Origin: Bradyrhizobium sp. CB1650
GTDB taxonomy: Bacteria > Pseudomonadota > Alphaproteobacteria > Rhizobiales > Xanthobacteraceae
DNA length: 64,000 bases
NCBI RefSeq assembly: GCF_029761915.1
Contig: NZ_CP121695.1
Coordinates: forward strand, 3,501,501-3,565,500
Reading direction: 5' to 3'
The notes under the pieces are model-generated. The model did not search any database, was not told the DNA's origin, and saw only the letters and a program-made list of their open reading frames with translations. Both the position numbers and the translations under genes were made by a program. Below, piece after piece: positions 53,667 through 62,880 of this stretch. Within the stretch, counting starts at the first letter, position 1. Each line of letters begins with the position of its first letter.

Positions 53667-53758
53667 CGTCATTCCGGGCCGCCGCTTGCAGCGGCGAACC
53701 GGAATCTCGAACCTCTGGATTCCAGGTTCGCTCGTTTCACGAGCGCCCCGGAATGACG
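53667..53758. repeat. Palindromic intergenic repeat, family 4
   Basis: Arms CGTCATTCCGGG (53667-53678) and CCCCGGAATGACG (53746-53758), with inner GCCGCTTGCAGCGGC, GGATTCCAGG-type and GCTCGTTTCACGAGC hairpins. It lies between metK and ahcY and resembles elements scattered in Bradyrhizobium and Rhodopseudomonas. Confidence 0.8.
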
Positions 53759-53779
53759 AGCAACAAACAGGAAGCTTTC

Positions 53780-55201
53780 ATGAACGCCAAACCAGGCTTC
53801 ACCGATTACATCGTCAAGGACATTTCGCTCGCCGATTTCGGCCGCAAGGAAATCTCGCTCGCCGAGACCGAGATGCCCGGCCTGATGGCCACGCGCGAGG
53901 AATACGGCCCGAAGCAGCCGCTCAAGGGCGCGCGCATCGCCGGCTCGCTGCACATGACGATCCAGACCGCGGTGCTGATCGAGACGCTCGCCGCGCTCGG
54001 CGCCGACATCCGCTGGGTCTCCTGCAACATCTACTCGACGCAGGATCACGCCGCCGCCGCGATCGCCGCGGCCGGAATTCCCGTCTTCGCCGTGAAGGGC
54101 GAGACGCTGACCGAATACTGGGACTATACTGCAAAGCTGTTCGACTGGCATGGCGGCGGCACGCCGAACATGATCCTCGATGACGGCGGCGACGCCACCA
54201 TGCTGGTGCATGCCGGCGTGCGCGCCGAGAACGGTGACACCGCCTTCCTCGACAAGCCGGGCTCCGAGGAAGAGGAGATCTTCTACGCGCTGGTCAAGCG
54301 CCTCCTCAAGGAGAAGCCGAAGGGATACTTCGGCGAGATCGCCAGGAACATCAAGGGCGTCTCGGAAGAGACCACGACGGGCGTGCATCGCCTCTACGAG
54401 ATGGCGAACAAGGGCACGCTGCTGTTCCCTGCCATCAACGTCAACGACAGCGTCACCAAGTCGAAGTTCGACAATCTCTATGGCTGCCGTGAATCGCTCG
54501 TCGACGGCATCCGCCGCGGCACCGACGTGATGCTGTCCGGCAAGGTGGCGATGGTCGCGGGCTTCGGCGACGTCGGCAAGGGCTCGGCGGCTTCGCTGCG
54601 CCAGGCCGGCTGCCGCGTCATGGTGTCGGAAGTCGATCCGATCTGCGCGCTGCAGGCGGCGATGGAAGGCTACGAGGTCGTGACCATGGAAGACGCCGCG
54701 CCCCGCGCCGACATCTTCGTCACCGCGACCGGCAACAAGGACATCATCACCATCGAGCACATGCGCGCGATGAAGGATCGCGCCATCGTCTGCAACATCG
54801 GTCATTTCGACAACGAGATCCAGATCGCCGCTCTGCGCAATCTGAAGTGGACCAACATCAAGCCACAGGTCGACGAGGTCGAGTTCCCCGACAAGCACCG
54901 CATCATCATGCTGTCGGAAGGCCGTCTCGTGAACCTCGGCAATGCGATGGGCCACCCGAGCTTCGTGATGTCGGCGTCCTTCACCAACCAGACGCTGGCG
55001 CAGATCGAGCTGTTCGCCAACAACAAGAACGGCAAGTACGAGAAGAAGGTCTACGTGCTGCCGAAGACGCTCGACGAGAAGGTCGCGCGTCTGCACCTCG
55101 CCAAGATCGGCGTCAAGCTCACCGAGCTGCGCAAGGACCAGGCCGACTATATCGGCGTCAAGCCGGAAGGCCCGTACAAGAGCGATCACTATCGCTACTG
55201 A
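53780..55201 (+). CDS. ahcY: Adenosylhomocysteinase
   Basis: A 473-residue enzyme from ATG 53780, after an AGGAAG; the upstream frame is repeat DNA. Family hallmarks are [39 protein letters not shown], the NAD site [38 protein letters not shown], and a GHFDNEIQ region. A bacterial insertion of about 40 residues ([20 protein letters not shown] and on) is present. The C-terminus ends [11 protein letters not shown], the NAD-binding lysine-tyrosine tail. It splits S-adenosylhomocysteine to adenosine and homocysteine, relieving inhibition of methyltransferases. A strong terminator follows. Confidence 0.97.
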   Translation: MNAKPGFTDYIVKDISLADFGRKEISLAETEMPGLMATREEYGPKQPLKGARIAGSLHMTIQTAVLIETLAALGADIRWVSCNIYSTQDHAAAAIAAAGIPVFAVKGETLTEYWDYTAKLFDWHGGGTPNMILDDGGDATMLVHAGVRAENGDTAFLDKPGSEEEEIFYALVKRLLKEKPKGYFGEIARNIKGVSEETTTGVHRLYEMANKGTLLFPAINVNDSVTKSKFDNLYGCRESLVDGIRRGTDVMLSGKVAMVAGFGDVGKGSAASLRQAGCRVMVSEVDPICALQAAMEGYEVVTMEDAAPRADIFVTATGNKDIITIEHMRAMKDRAIVCNIGHFDNEIQIAALRNLKWTNIKPQVDEVEFPDKHRIIMLSEGRLVNLGNAMGHPSFVMSASFTNQTLAQIELFANNKNGKYEKKVYVLPKTLDEKVARLHLAKIGVKLTELRKDQADYIGVKPEGPYKSDHYRY

Positions 55202-55226
55202 AACGCGCTAGCCGCGAAGCATCCAG

Positions 55227-55253
55227 AAGCCCCGGAGCGATCCGGGGCTTTTT
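55227..55253 (+). terminator. Rho-independent terminator after ahcY
   Basis: AAGCCCCGGA-GCGA-TCCGGGGCTT is a 10-bp stem with a GCGA loop, followed by TTT. It is 26 bases after the ahcY stop and closes the metK-ahcY unit. Confidence 0.92.
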
Positions 55254-55361
55254 GCGTGCAGAGGAAACTACGGGGTTCTCTTCTCGGTTGCACAGAGGAG
55301 CCGATTAGCGGTTGACGCGCGGCGTTCGTGGTCGGACAATCCTCGGCGGCGGAGGAGACCC

Positions 55362-56822
55362 ATGTCCCAAGAACATTTCGACGTGCTGATCGTCGGTGCC
55401 GGCCTGTCCGGCATCGGCGCGGGCTTTCACCTTCAGACGAAATGCCCGACCAAGAGCTACGTCATCCTCGAGGGGCGCGACTGCATCGGCGGCACCTGGG
55501 ATCTCTTCCGCTATCCCGGCATCCGCTCCGACAGCGACATGTTCACGCTCGGCTATTCCTTCAAGCCGTGGACCGATCCGAAGGCGATCGCCGACGGGCC
55601 GCAAATCCTGAGATATGTGCGGGAGACGGCGGCCGAGAATGGCATCGACCGGAAGATCCGCTATCGCCATCGTGTCAAGCGCGCGTGCTGGTCGACGGGC
55701 GATGCGCGCTGGACCGTCGAGGTCGAGCGCACCACGGGCGAGGGCGCGGCCGAGCTCGTGCGCTTCAGCTGCAATTTCCTGTTCATGTGCTCCGGCTACT
55801 ACAAATATGAGGAAGGCTATACACCGGAGTTCAAGGGTACGGCGGATTTCCAGGGCCGTATCGTGCATCCGCAGAAATGGACCGAGGATGTCGACTACGC
55901 GGGAAAGCGCGTCGTCGTGATCGGCTCGGGCGCGACCGCGGTGACGCTGGTCCCGGAGCTCGCCAAGAAGGCGTCGCAGGTCGTGATGCTTCAGCGTTCG
56001 CCGACCTACGTGGTCTCGCGGCCGGCGCAGGATCTGCTCGCCAACAAGCTTCGCCGCAACCTGCCGGCGACGCTCGCCTATCATCTGATCCGCTGGCGCA
56101 ACGTGATGTGGGGGATGTTCTTCTTCCAGCTCAGCCGGCGCCGCCCGGCAAAGGTCAAGGAGCTGATCCTCAAGGGCGTGCGCATGGCGCTGGGCCCCGA
56201 CTACGACGTCGCGACCCATTTCACGCCGCGCTACAATCCTTGGGATCAGCGGCTGTGCCTCGTGCCCGACGGCGATCTCTTCAAGGCGATTCGCGAGCAG
56301 CGCGCCTGCGTGGTCACGAGCGAAATCGAGACATTCACGCGCGATGGCATCCGCCTGAAGGACGGCAGCGAGCTTGCGGCCGATATCATCGTCACGGCCA
56401 CGGGCCTGGTGCTCCAGGTCGTCGGCGGCCTCGAGATCAGCGTCGACGGCCGCGCCGTCGATTTCGCGAAGACGCTGACCTACAAGGGCATGATGTATGC
56501 TGACGTGCCGAACCTTGCCTCGGCGTTCGGCTACACCAATGCGTCCTGGACGCTGAAATGCGATCTCACCTGCGAATATGTCTGCCGGCTGATCAATTAC
56601 ATGGACCGCTGCAATTTCCGGCAGTGCGTGCCGCACAATGGCGACCCGGCGGTCTCTCTGCAGCCCTCGCTCGATTTCACCTCGGGCTATGTGCAGCGCT
56701 CGATTGCGAGGATGCCGAAGCAAGGTTCGAAGCGGCCGTGGCGGCTCTACCAGAACTATGCACTCGACATTGTCTCCCTGCGCTATGGCAGGATCGACGA
56801 CGGCGTGATGCAGTATTCCTGA
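55362..56822 (+). CDS. Flavin monooxygenase, Baeyer-Villiger/EthA type
   Basis: A 486-residue FAD- and NADPH-dependent monooxygenase with a good ribosome site (GGAGGAG). GAGLSGIGAGFHLQTK (residues 12-27) binds FAD; the BVMO fingerprint FQGRIVHPQKW matches FxGxxxHxxxW; the second dinucleotide site is VIGSGATAVTLVPEL. IIVTATGL-type residues near residue 340 and the late MNFRQC-like segment are usual. It inserts an oxygen next to a carbonyl or oxidises S/N compounds, with EthA as the nearest kind I recognise. It stands alone, between the ahcY terminator and a MFS remnant. Natural substrate unknown. Confidence 0.88.
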   Translation: MSQEHFDVLIVGAGLSGIGAGFHLQTKCPTKSYVILEGRDCIGGTWDLFRYPGIRSDSDMFTLGYSFKPWTDPKAIADGPQILRYVRETAAENGIDRKIRYRHRVKRACWSTGDARWTVEVERTTGEGAAELVRFSCNFLFMCSGYYKYEEGYTPEFKGTADFQGRIVHPQKWTEDVDYAGKRVVVIGSGATAVTLVPELAKKASQVVMLQRSPTYVVSRPAQDLLANKLRRNLPATLAYHLIRWRNVMWGMFFFQLSRRRPAKVKELILKGVRMALGPDYDVATHFTPRYNPWDQRLCLVPDGDLFKAIREQRACVVTSEIETFTRDGIRLKDGSELAADIIVTATGLVLQVVGGLEISVDGRAVDFAKTLTYKGMMYADVPNLASAFGYTNASWTLKCDLTCEYVCRLINYMDRCNFRQCVPHNGDPAVSLQPSLDFTSGYVQRSIARMPKQGSKRPWRLYQNYALDIVSLRYGRIDDGVMQYS

Positions 56823-56840
56823 TCGCCGCCGTCGTCGCGG

Positions 56841-57275
56841 TTACGCTTTGCGTGTGATTAGCGCCAGGGCGAGATCGATCGCGAGCGCCAGCACCACGGC
56901 GCCGCCGCCGAGGGCGAACAGCACGAGATAGTCGCCGCCGGTCTGCGCATAGAGCCATGAGAAGCCGTAGGCCGCCGCCGCCTGGAACAGCGCGAAGCTG
57001 GTGGTGGCGTGGCTCCAGGTCGCGCGCTGCTGCTCGGTAGAGTGCGGCACGAGCTCGTGGATGCGCCCGAGCACGAGCGGCACAATGCCGGGCGTGAAGC
57101 CGCCGACCACAACGCTCGAGACGATCAGCGAGACCGGTGCGGTGCTCACGGTGGGCAGCAGCACGGCCGCCGCCTCCACCAGGAACGCTGCACGCAGCGC
57201 TGGGCCAAATCCCGCCCTGTCGCCGAGATGACCGGTGACGAGCGGGCCGACGATCGCGCCGAGGCCGTACAGCAC
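56841..57275 (-). pseudogene. MFS transporter C-terminal half (YbfB-like), truncated
   Basis: 144 residues with four or five membrane segments: GLGAIVGPLVTGHLGDRAGF, APVSLIVSSVVVGGFTPGIV, HSTEQQRATWSHATTSFALF and FALGGGAVVLALAIDLALAL. The pattern fits the second half of a YbfB/YjiJ-type MFS carrier of about 400 residues. Upstream of 57275 the frame continues a little, but no first half is found before the LysR gene. GTG or ATG at 57275 is not a natural start. The remnant is probably inert. It lies between the monooxygenase and the divergent LysR gene, so the original operon may have lost a carrier. Confidence 0.7.
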
Positions 57276-57406
57276 CCAGTAGCGCGATCCAGCGGCTGGA
57301 CCAGCAAGGCCCGGACGGCCAGCGAGGTCTGACGCTGCTTCGAGTGAGACCGCGCAGGCCCAGCCTCGGGCGCTTAGCCTGCTGCCGGATCTTGATTGGG
57401 CGGCGG

Positions 57407-58330
57407 ATGGATCAGCTGGACGCGATGAAGGTGTTCGTCCTTGCGGTAGACGAGGGCAGTCTTGCTGCCGCAGGGCGCAAGCTTGGCCGCTCGCCGGCGG
57501 CCGTGAGCCGCGCCATCGCTTTCCTGGAGGGGCGCGTCGGCGCCGAGCTCCTGCACCGGACGACGCGGTCGATCAAGCTCAGTGAGGAGGGCGAGCGCTA
57601 CGTCGCGATCTGCCGCCGCGTGCTGACCGAGCTGGAGGAAGCCGACGATATCACGGCCGGCCCGCGCGCGGCGCCACGCGGCACGCTCGCGATCACCGCG
57701 CCGGTGGTGTCGGGCGAAATGGTGTTGCGGCCGATCCTCGACGCCTTCCTGGATGCTTACCCGACAGTGTCGGCAAAGCTGCTGCTGTTCGACCGCGCGG
57801 TCAATCTGATCGAGGAGGGCATCGATGTGGCGCTCCGTATCGGTCCTCTCTCGGACTCTGCAATGGTTGCGATGAAGCTCGGTGACGCGCGCCGTGTGGT
57901 GGTGGCCGCGCCGCGATATCTGAGCCAGCATCCGCGTATCGAGGAGCCGGGCGATCTCGCCAAGCACCAGATCATTGCCATGGCCCACCTGCCGAGTTCA
58001 TGGAGCTTTGCGCCGCAGGCTGGCTCCTCCAGCCCGCGCACCGTCCAGTTCACGCCGCGGCTCATGATCAACAGCACCTATGCCGCGGTCGCCTCGGCGG
58101 TTGCCGGCCGCGGCGTCGCGCGGATGTATTCCTACCAGGTCGCCGAGCAGGTGCATCGCGGCGAGCTCGATATCGTGCTGGCCGGCGACGAGGATCCCGA
58201 GATGCCCGTGCACCTGATCTCGCCGCAGGGTCGGCTCTCGGTGCCGAAAGTGCGAGCCTTTACGGACTTCGCCGTGCCGCGGCTGAAGAAGCAGTTCGCG
58301 GTCCTGAAGAAAGCGATCGACACTCGCTGA
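57407..58330 (+). CDS. LysR-family transcription regulator
   Basis: A 307-residue regulator from ATG 57407; the open frame starts 63 bases earlier. Residues 1-60 are the winged HTH (MDQLDAMKVFVLAVDEGSLA, AAGRKLGRSPAAVSRAIAFL), followed by the linker and a LysR substrate-binding domain (GTLAITAPVVSGEMVLRPIL, DVALRIGPLSDSAMVAMKLG). It is of the kind that controls divergent or nearby genes for oxidative or aromatic metabolism. Its former divergent partner is probably the truncated MFS gene. The next gene, the Tat-exported hydrolase, may also be its target. Effector unknown. Confidence 0.88.
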   Translation: MDQLDAMKVFVLAVDEGSLAAAGRKLGRSPAAVSRAIAFLEGRVGAELLHRTTRSIKLSEEGERYVAICRRVLTELEEADDITAGPRAAPRGTLAITAPVVSGEMVLRPILDAFLDAYPTVSAKLLLFDRAVNLIEEGIDVALRIGPLSDSAMVAMKLGDARRVVVAAPRYLSQHPRIEEPGDLAKHQIIAMAHLPSSWSFAPQAGSSSPRTVQFTPRLMINSTYAAVASAVAGRGVARMYSYQVAEQVHRGELDIVLAGDEDPEMPVHLISPQGRLSVPKVRAFTDFAVPRLKKQFAVLKKAIDTR

Positions 58331-58464
58331 ATTGTGACTTGTTCGTCGCGCGGGAGAGTGTTTATCGCGCGTCGGTCATTCTTCGTCGTCTCCGTTGCGC
58401 CTATATCCGGGATGACAATGCATCCGCCGGCTACGCCGAGCACTTTCCAATTCAAGAGTTGAAT

Positions 58465-59514
58465 ATGTCAGACAGAATAGACCACGATCGCCGCCGATTC
58501 CTCGCCACCGCCGCGATCGGCATCGCCGCGCCGCTGGTTCTCGGTAGCGCCGCCGCCGCGCAGTCCGGCAAGGCCAGCCCGTCGCATTTGCCCAACGTCA
58601 AGCCAGGCGCGAACACGTCCTTTGCCGCGATCAAGCAGATCGATGCCGGAGTCCTCAACGTCGGTTACGCCGAGGCGGGCCCGGCCGATGGACCCGTGGT
58701 GATCCTGCTGCATGGCTGGCCCTATGACATCCACAGCTTCGTCGACGTCGCGCCGGCGCTGGCACAGGCCGGCTATCGCGTCATCGTTCCGCACCTGCGC
58801 GGTTACGGCACCACGCGCTTCCTGTCGCCTGACACGATGCGCAACGGTGAGCCCGCGGCGCTCGCCGCCGACATCGTCGCACTGATGGACGCGCTCGGCG
58901 TCAGGCAGGCGACGCTCGCCGGCTACGATTGGGGTGCGCGGACTGCCAACATCATCGCGGCGCTCTGGCCCGGGCGCGTCAAGGCGATGGTCTCGGTGAG
59001 CGGCTACCTGATCTCGAGCCAGGCGGCGGGCAAGATGCCGCTACCGCCCAGCGCCGAGCTGCAATGGTGGTATCAGTTTTACTTCGCTACCGATCGCGGC
59101 CGTGAGGGCTACGCCAAGAATCGGCACGACTTTGCCAGGCTGATCTGGAAGCTGGCCTCGCCCAAATGGCATTTCGACGACGCCACCTACGACCGCAGCG
59201 CTGCATCACTCGACAATCCCGATCACGTCGACATCACCATCCACAATTATCGCTGGCGGCTTGGTCTGGCCGAAGGCGAAACAAAGTATGCCGAGCTCGA
59301 GCAGCGGCTGGCGAGCTTGCCGGTGATCACCGTGCCCACCATCACCATGGAAGGCGACGCCAACGGCGCACCGCATCCGGAGCCTGCGTCCTACGCCAAG
59401 AGGTTTTCCGGCAAGTACGAGCACCGGACCATCACCGGCGGCATCGGGCACAATCTGCCCCAGGAAGCCCCGCAGGCCTTTGCCCAGGCTGCCGTCGATA
59501 TCGTCGGGAGTTGA
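58465..59514 (+). CDS. Tat-exported alpha/beta hydrolase (epoxide-hydrolase-like)
   Basis: A 349-residue protein from ATG 58465. Its start MSDRIDHDRRRFLATAAIGI has a twin-arginine RRRFLA motif, followed by a hydrophobic stretch to SAAAAQ, so it is exported folded via Tat. The catalytic parts are visible: HGWPYDIHSF (oxyanion hole), AGYDWGAR with Asp as nucleophile in place of Ser, MEGDANG (acid) and GGIGHNLPQEAP (His). An Asp nucleophile points to epoxide hydrolases or haloalkane dehalogenases rather than esterases. The substrate is not visible. It follows the LysR gene by 134 bases and shares its strand. Confidence 0.82.
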   Translation: MSDRIDHDRRRFLATAAIGIAAPLVLGSAAAAQSGKASPSHLPNVKPGANTSFAAIKQIDAGVLNVGYAEAGPADGPVVILLHGWPYDIHSFVDVAPALAQAGYRVIVPHLRGYGTTRFLSPDTMRNGEPAALAADIVALMDALGVRQATLAGYDWGARTANIIAALWPGRVKAMVSVSGYLISSQAAGKMPLPPSAELQWWYQFYFATDRGREGYAKNRHDFARLIWKLASPKWHFDDATYDRSAASLDNPDHVDITIHNYRWRLGLAEGETKYAELEQRLASLPVITVPTITMEGDANGAPHPEPASYAKRFSGKYEHRTITGGIGHNLPQEAPQAFAQAAVDIVGS

Positions 59515-59685
59515 AAGCGCTGGCGGCCGGCGCATACCGGCCGCCCGACGTCGCACCACTGCGTTGTTTTGCGTATTCGGCCGCCGGGCTGAATCGGCCA
59601 CGCTGCCCGAACGGTTAATGCCGGATTAACCGGTTGAGTCCTAGGCTGTCTCGGCCGGGGTACTCGCGAGGTCGAGGTGAACTCA

Positions 59686-59841
59686 ATGGAAGCCCAGAAG
59701 ATCGCGGTCGACGCCGTCGTCGCGCTGACCGACTGTGACCGTGACGCCGTCACCGCCTTTATCCGCCAGCTCTATCTCGCCGGCGTCAGGGATCCCAAAC
59801 GCCTGACCTTCAAGGGGCTGCAGGCGCTGGCGCGGGCCTGA
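59686..59841 (+). CDS. Small conserved soluble protein (51 aa)
   Basis: ATG at 59686 has an excellent GAGGTGA ribosome site six bases upstream. The protein reads MEAQKIAVDAVVALTDCDRD, AVTAFIRQLYLAGVRDPKRL, TFKGLQALARA. It is amphipathic and helical without signal or membrane segments. Codon use is regular and the ribosome site is strong, so it is likely real although too short for many callers. No function known to me. It stands between the hydrolase gene and lpxO. Confidence 0.65.
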   Translation: MEAQKIAVDAVVALTDCDRDAVTAFIRQLYLAGVRDPKRLTFKGLQALARA

Positions 59842-59981
59842 TTCGGCTCCTTCCGGACCATTTTGCGCCAGGCTCCGTCCGTTCACGATTCCTCGAAAGA
59901 CCGCAATCCCATCGGCGAAAATCTTGCCGATGCAGCACGGCCGGGCTACACGACATTACGGCTGGGTCTGGGAACGGGGAT

Positions 59982-60911
59982 ATGCTGAAACAGCTCTTTG
60001 CGCCGCAACTTGTCATTCTCTATGTGCTTGCGGCATCGACGCTCTACGTCCACTTCCGCGGCAAGCAGCGGCTGCGCTTTGCGCGCCAGCTCGGCGATCA
60101 CTCGACCTATCTCGCCCCCTACAACGTGCTGATGTATGCGGGCTCGGCCGTGCCGAACAAGCCGGTGATCTCGGTTGACCAGTTTCCCGAGCTCAAGCCG
60201 CTCAGCGAAAATTGGGAAACCATCCGCGACGAGGCCGTTCGCCTGTTCGACGAGGGCTTCATCCGCGCGGCAGCCAAGAACAACGACTGGGGCTTCTATT
60301 CGTTCTTCAAGAGCGGCTGGAAGCGCTTTTACCTGAAGTGGTACGACGACTTCCTGCCATCGGCGCTCACGCTGTGTCCGAAGACGGTGGAGCTGCTCAA
60401 CTCAATTCCGTCCGTCCACGGTGCGATGTTCGCAATGCTGCCGCCGGGCGGCAAGCTGGGCGCACATCGCGATCCCTTCGCCGGATCGCTGCGTTATCAC
60501 CTCGGCCTGGTCACGCCGAACTCGAACAAGTGCCGCATCCTGGTCGATGGCGTCGAATGCGTCTGGCGTGACGGCGAGGCCTTCATGTTCGACGAGACCT
60601 TCATTCACAGCGCCGAGAACGCGACCGACGTCAACCGCATCATCCTGTTCTGCGATGTGGAGCGTCCGATGAAGTACGGCTTCATGACCGCGATGAACCG
60701 CTGGGTCAGCCATCACATCGTCAAGGCGTCAGCGACCCAGAACGTCGACGGCGAGAATGTCGGCGCGCTCAACAAGGTCTTCGGCAAGCTCTACGAGATC
60801 CATCTCGCGAGCCGCAAGGTCAAGGAGTGGAATCGCAGCGTCTACTACACGCTGAAGTATTCCCTGACGGCGCTGATCCTCGGTCTGATCGTAGTGTCGG
60901 CGCTGAGGTGA
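59982..60911 (+). CDS. lpxO: Lipid A hydroxylase LpxO-like (aspartyl/asparaginyl beta-hydroxylase)
   Basis: A 309-residue Fe(II)/2-oxoglutarate oxygenase anchored by membrane helices at the N-terminus (LFAPQLVILYVLAASTLYV) and C-terminus (YSLTALILGLIVVSALR). The dioxygenase core is near residues 140-235: LGAHRDPFAGSLRYHLGLV supplies the first His and Asp-like pair, FMFDETFIHSAENATDVNRI the second His and Arg that binds 2-oxoglutarate. LpxO hydroxylates the 2-position of a lipid A acyl chain at the inner membrane. This fits the long acyl chains of bradyrhizobial lipid A. It is encoded independently of the LPS glycan genes at the left edge. Confidence 0.88.
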   Translation: MLKQLFAPQLVILYVLAASTLYVHFRGKQRLRFARQLGDHSTYLAPYNVLMYAGSAVPNKPVISVDQFPELKPLSENWETIRDEAVRLFDEGFIRAAAKNNDWGFYSFFKSGWKRFYLKWYDDFLPSALTLCPKTVELLNSIPSVHGAMFAMLPPGGKLGAHRDPFAGSLRYHLGLVTPNSNKCRILVDGVECVWRDGEAFMFDETFIHSAENATDVNRIILFCDVERPMKYGFMTAMNRWVSHHIVKASATQNVDGENVGALNKVFGKLYEIHLASRKVKEWNRSVYYTLKYSLTALILGLIVVSALR

Positions 60912-60943
60912 TTGGCGCAGTCGCGCCGAATTTGGAGTAGGCA

Positions 60944-61402
60944 ATGACCCCGTTGCCGACCGCCGAGAGCGAGACAGAGCGATTTTTCCGCCAGTGGCTG
61001 GAAACCTTCGCGGGCTATGTCCGCGAGGTCGACTATGCCTCGGCGAGGCCGCTCTTCCATCCGGAGGTGCTTGCCTTCGGCACGCATAACGATGTCATCC
61101 CTGGCCTGGATCAATGGGTCGCGACGCAATGGGATAACGTCTGGCCAAAGACGACCGATTTCCGCTTCGTCCTCGAGCAGACTTCGATCCTGGCGTCCTC
61201 CGATGGCACGATGGCGACGGTAATCGCGCCATGGACCAGCACGGGCTATCATCCCGACGGCGGTCCGTTTGCGCGCCCCGGTCGGGCCACCATGGTGTTC
61301 TCAAGGAGTGCCGATGGCTGGCTGTGTGTGCACTCCCATATGTCGCTCAACCGCGGCGTGCCGCAGGCAAGCCACGCCGATCGACCGGTGAAGGACTGGT
61401 AG
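60944..61402 (+). CDS. SnoaL/NTF2-like protein (152 aa)
   Basis: A 152-residue protein with GGAG ahead of the start. Its cone-like NTF2 fold is inferred from FFRQWLETFAGYVREVDYAS, RPLFHPEVLAFGTHNDVIPG, LDQWVATQWDNVWPKTTDFR and a late GRATMVFSRSADGWLCVHSH, typical of SnoaL-like (DUF4440) proteins. Such proteins bind small molecules, catalyse isomerisation, or act as ketosteroid-isomerase-like folds. The gene is 32 bases after lpxO and likely shares its transcript. No active-site set is clear, so the function is open. Confidence 0.7.
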   Translation: MTPLPTAESETERFFRQWLETFAGYVREVDYASARPLFHPEVLAFGTHNDVIPGLDQWVATQWDNVWPKTTDFRFVLEQTSILASSDGTMATVIAPWTSTGYHPDGGPFARPGRATMVFSRSADGWLCVHSHMSLNRGVPQASHADRPVKDW

Positions 61403-61448
61403 ATCGAATCAGCCTGACGTTTCGTGCCCGCGCAATCCGAATACAAAA

Positions 61449-61470
61449 GGCCCCGGACGTGTCCGGGGCC
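61449..61470 (+). terminator. Hairpin after the SnoaL-like gene
   Basis: GGCCCCGGAC-GT-GTCCGGGGCC is a perfect 10-bp stem. It lacks a T-run (followed by CTTGG), so termination is less certain. It is 46 bases after the stop. Confidence 0.55.
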
Positions 61471-61478
61471 CTTGGATT

Positions 61479-61499
61479 TCTAAAGCGCGATGAGATTAG
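61479..61499. repeat. Half of palindromic repeat family 3, next to an IS701 element
   Basis: The sequence TCTAAAGCGCGATGAGATTAG is one arm of the element seen complete at 34515-34559 (CCTAAAGCGCGATGA...). The second arm is absent. The IS701 element starts at about 61497, so the repeat appears to be cut by the insertion. Confidence 0.6.
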
Positions 61500-62880
61500 C
61501 ACTACTTTGGCAGATCTTGTTGTCGCTGCAGTTCTTCACGGATTGGTTTACTGCAGTATGGGCACCGTTGCGATGGCGGCCGAAGAATGAGATCGACGAT
61601 GGCGTGGCGTACGGCGGGCATGGTTGGTTGAGGCGGAGGGCCGTTGCTTCTTTTTTTTCCGACCCGCGTGTGCGAGGCGACGGTGCTGCAAGAAGGCGTA
61701 GGCAATCATAGTCATCAGGGCGTGACGATGAAGACCTTGCCATGATCGCCCCTCGAAGTGATCGAGGCCAAGCTCCTCCTTCAACTGCTGATGGGCCTGC
61801 TCACAAATCCATCGGGCCTTGATAGTGGCTGCCAGTGTGCGCAAATCCGTCGTCGCGGGCAGATTAGCGAGATAGTATTTCTTCTCCCCGGAGGCGCGTT
61901 GCTCGCCAATGAGCCAGGCTTCGTCGCCTGGCAGATGCTGCTGACCCTTATCCCATATTCGCTGCGGAGGCCCGTCGGCGATGCGCACACGGACAGCAGC
62001 AAATCGGGCTTTCAGCCGACCTTTGGTCCCACTGCGCCAACTCACGGTCTTCCACTTGGCGTCGGCCAACATGCGTTCTGCCGCGATCGATAATATATCC
62101 GGCACGTGGTGCTTCCGTGCTCGCCCCCGAACTTTGGTCACCGGCCAAATGAGCTGCACATTGACCGGATACACCTTGAGATGACGAGGAATGCCAACGG
62201 CCCAGGCCAGTCCGCGTTCCGTTAGCCCTTGTCGAAACGGCGCGCTGAGCCCGTATCCTGCATCCGCCAACACACACCCAAAACGCACTTTGGCTGCCAT
62301 CGCGCGGTCAATCTCGGCCAAAGCAATCTCCGGCTTGGATCGTGGCGTTCGGTATTCGGCCGGTACGCGGGCGCGTTTCAAACGAGGGGCGTCGCTTGTC
62401 CAACTCTCAGGCAAAAAGAGACGCAGTGCGACCATCACCGGCACTTCGTCGCGCGCGAGTGTCAGCGACACCAGCGTTTGGCAATTTGCTGTTTTGCCAA
62501 GAGCCGACGCATATTGAGCCGCAACGCCAACTGAGCGGTCGCCCTTCTTCGGCATTGCCGTGTCGTCAATAACCAGCACCGCATCGTTGCCGCCGACAAG
62601 CCGATCGGCGTGATTGAGCAGTTCAGATTCCAGCGGTGTCGCGTCCCAGACACCATCGGCGATGAAATGGTGCAACTGATCGTAGTTGCCCGTTGCAAGG
62701 CGTTCCGCCATCGGTTGAACACTTTTGCGATCACCAGGACCGATCAATCCCGCAACGTAAAGCGGACACATCCGCTGCCGGGTCTTATGACCCAACCGAT
62801 CCAGGAATGGCTTCAGCCAGCGTTCGAGTTCGTCTTCCCAGTCCACCATGGTCAGTGTCCAGCCCGGAGACATGGGTAAC
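61497..62880 (-). mobile_element. IS701-family insertion sequence
   Basis: The region is one transposase and short ends. The left edge follows the truncated palindromic repeat at 61497 (CACTACTTTGGCAG...). The right edge is not certain; CCGGAGACATGGGTAACA near 62865-62882 belongs to an adjoining IS481 end. I could not match terminal inverted repeats with confidence, so the exact boundaries are open. Confidence 0.6.
61502..62849 (-). pseudogene. IS701 transposase with a frameshift at an A8 run
   Basis: From ATG 62849 the protein starts MVDWEDELERWLKPFLDRLG and goes on with the DDE_5 core: AVLVIDDTAMPKKGDRSVGV (D), CVLADAGYGLSAPFRQGLTE (D) and WICEQAHQQLKEELGLDHFE (E). At the T8 stretch 61651-61658 (A8 on the coding strand) the frame shifts: the read frame goes to QRPSASTNHARRT and stops at 61548, while the other frame continues SNGPPPQPTMPAVRHAIVDL and RCPYCSKPIREELQ, as in intact relatives, to stop at 61502. 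So the last 50 residues, including a CPYC zinc-knuckle-like motif, are out of frame. It may be a one-base slip or a programmed slippage site. Confidence 0.8.

Noticed and set aside
53669..55189. 506-codon open frame on the minus strand
   Set aside because: Antisense to ahcY and runs into a palindromic repeat; no family features.
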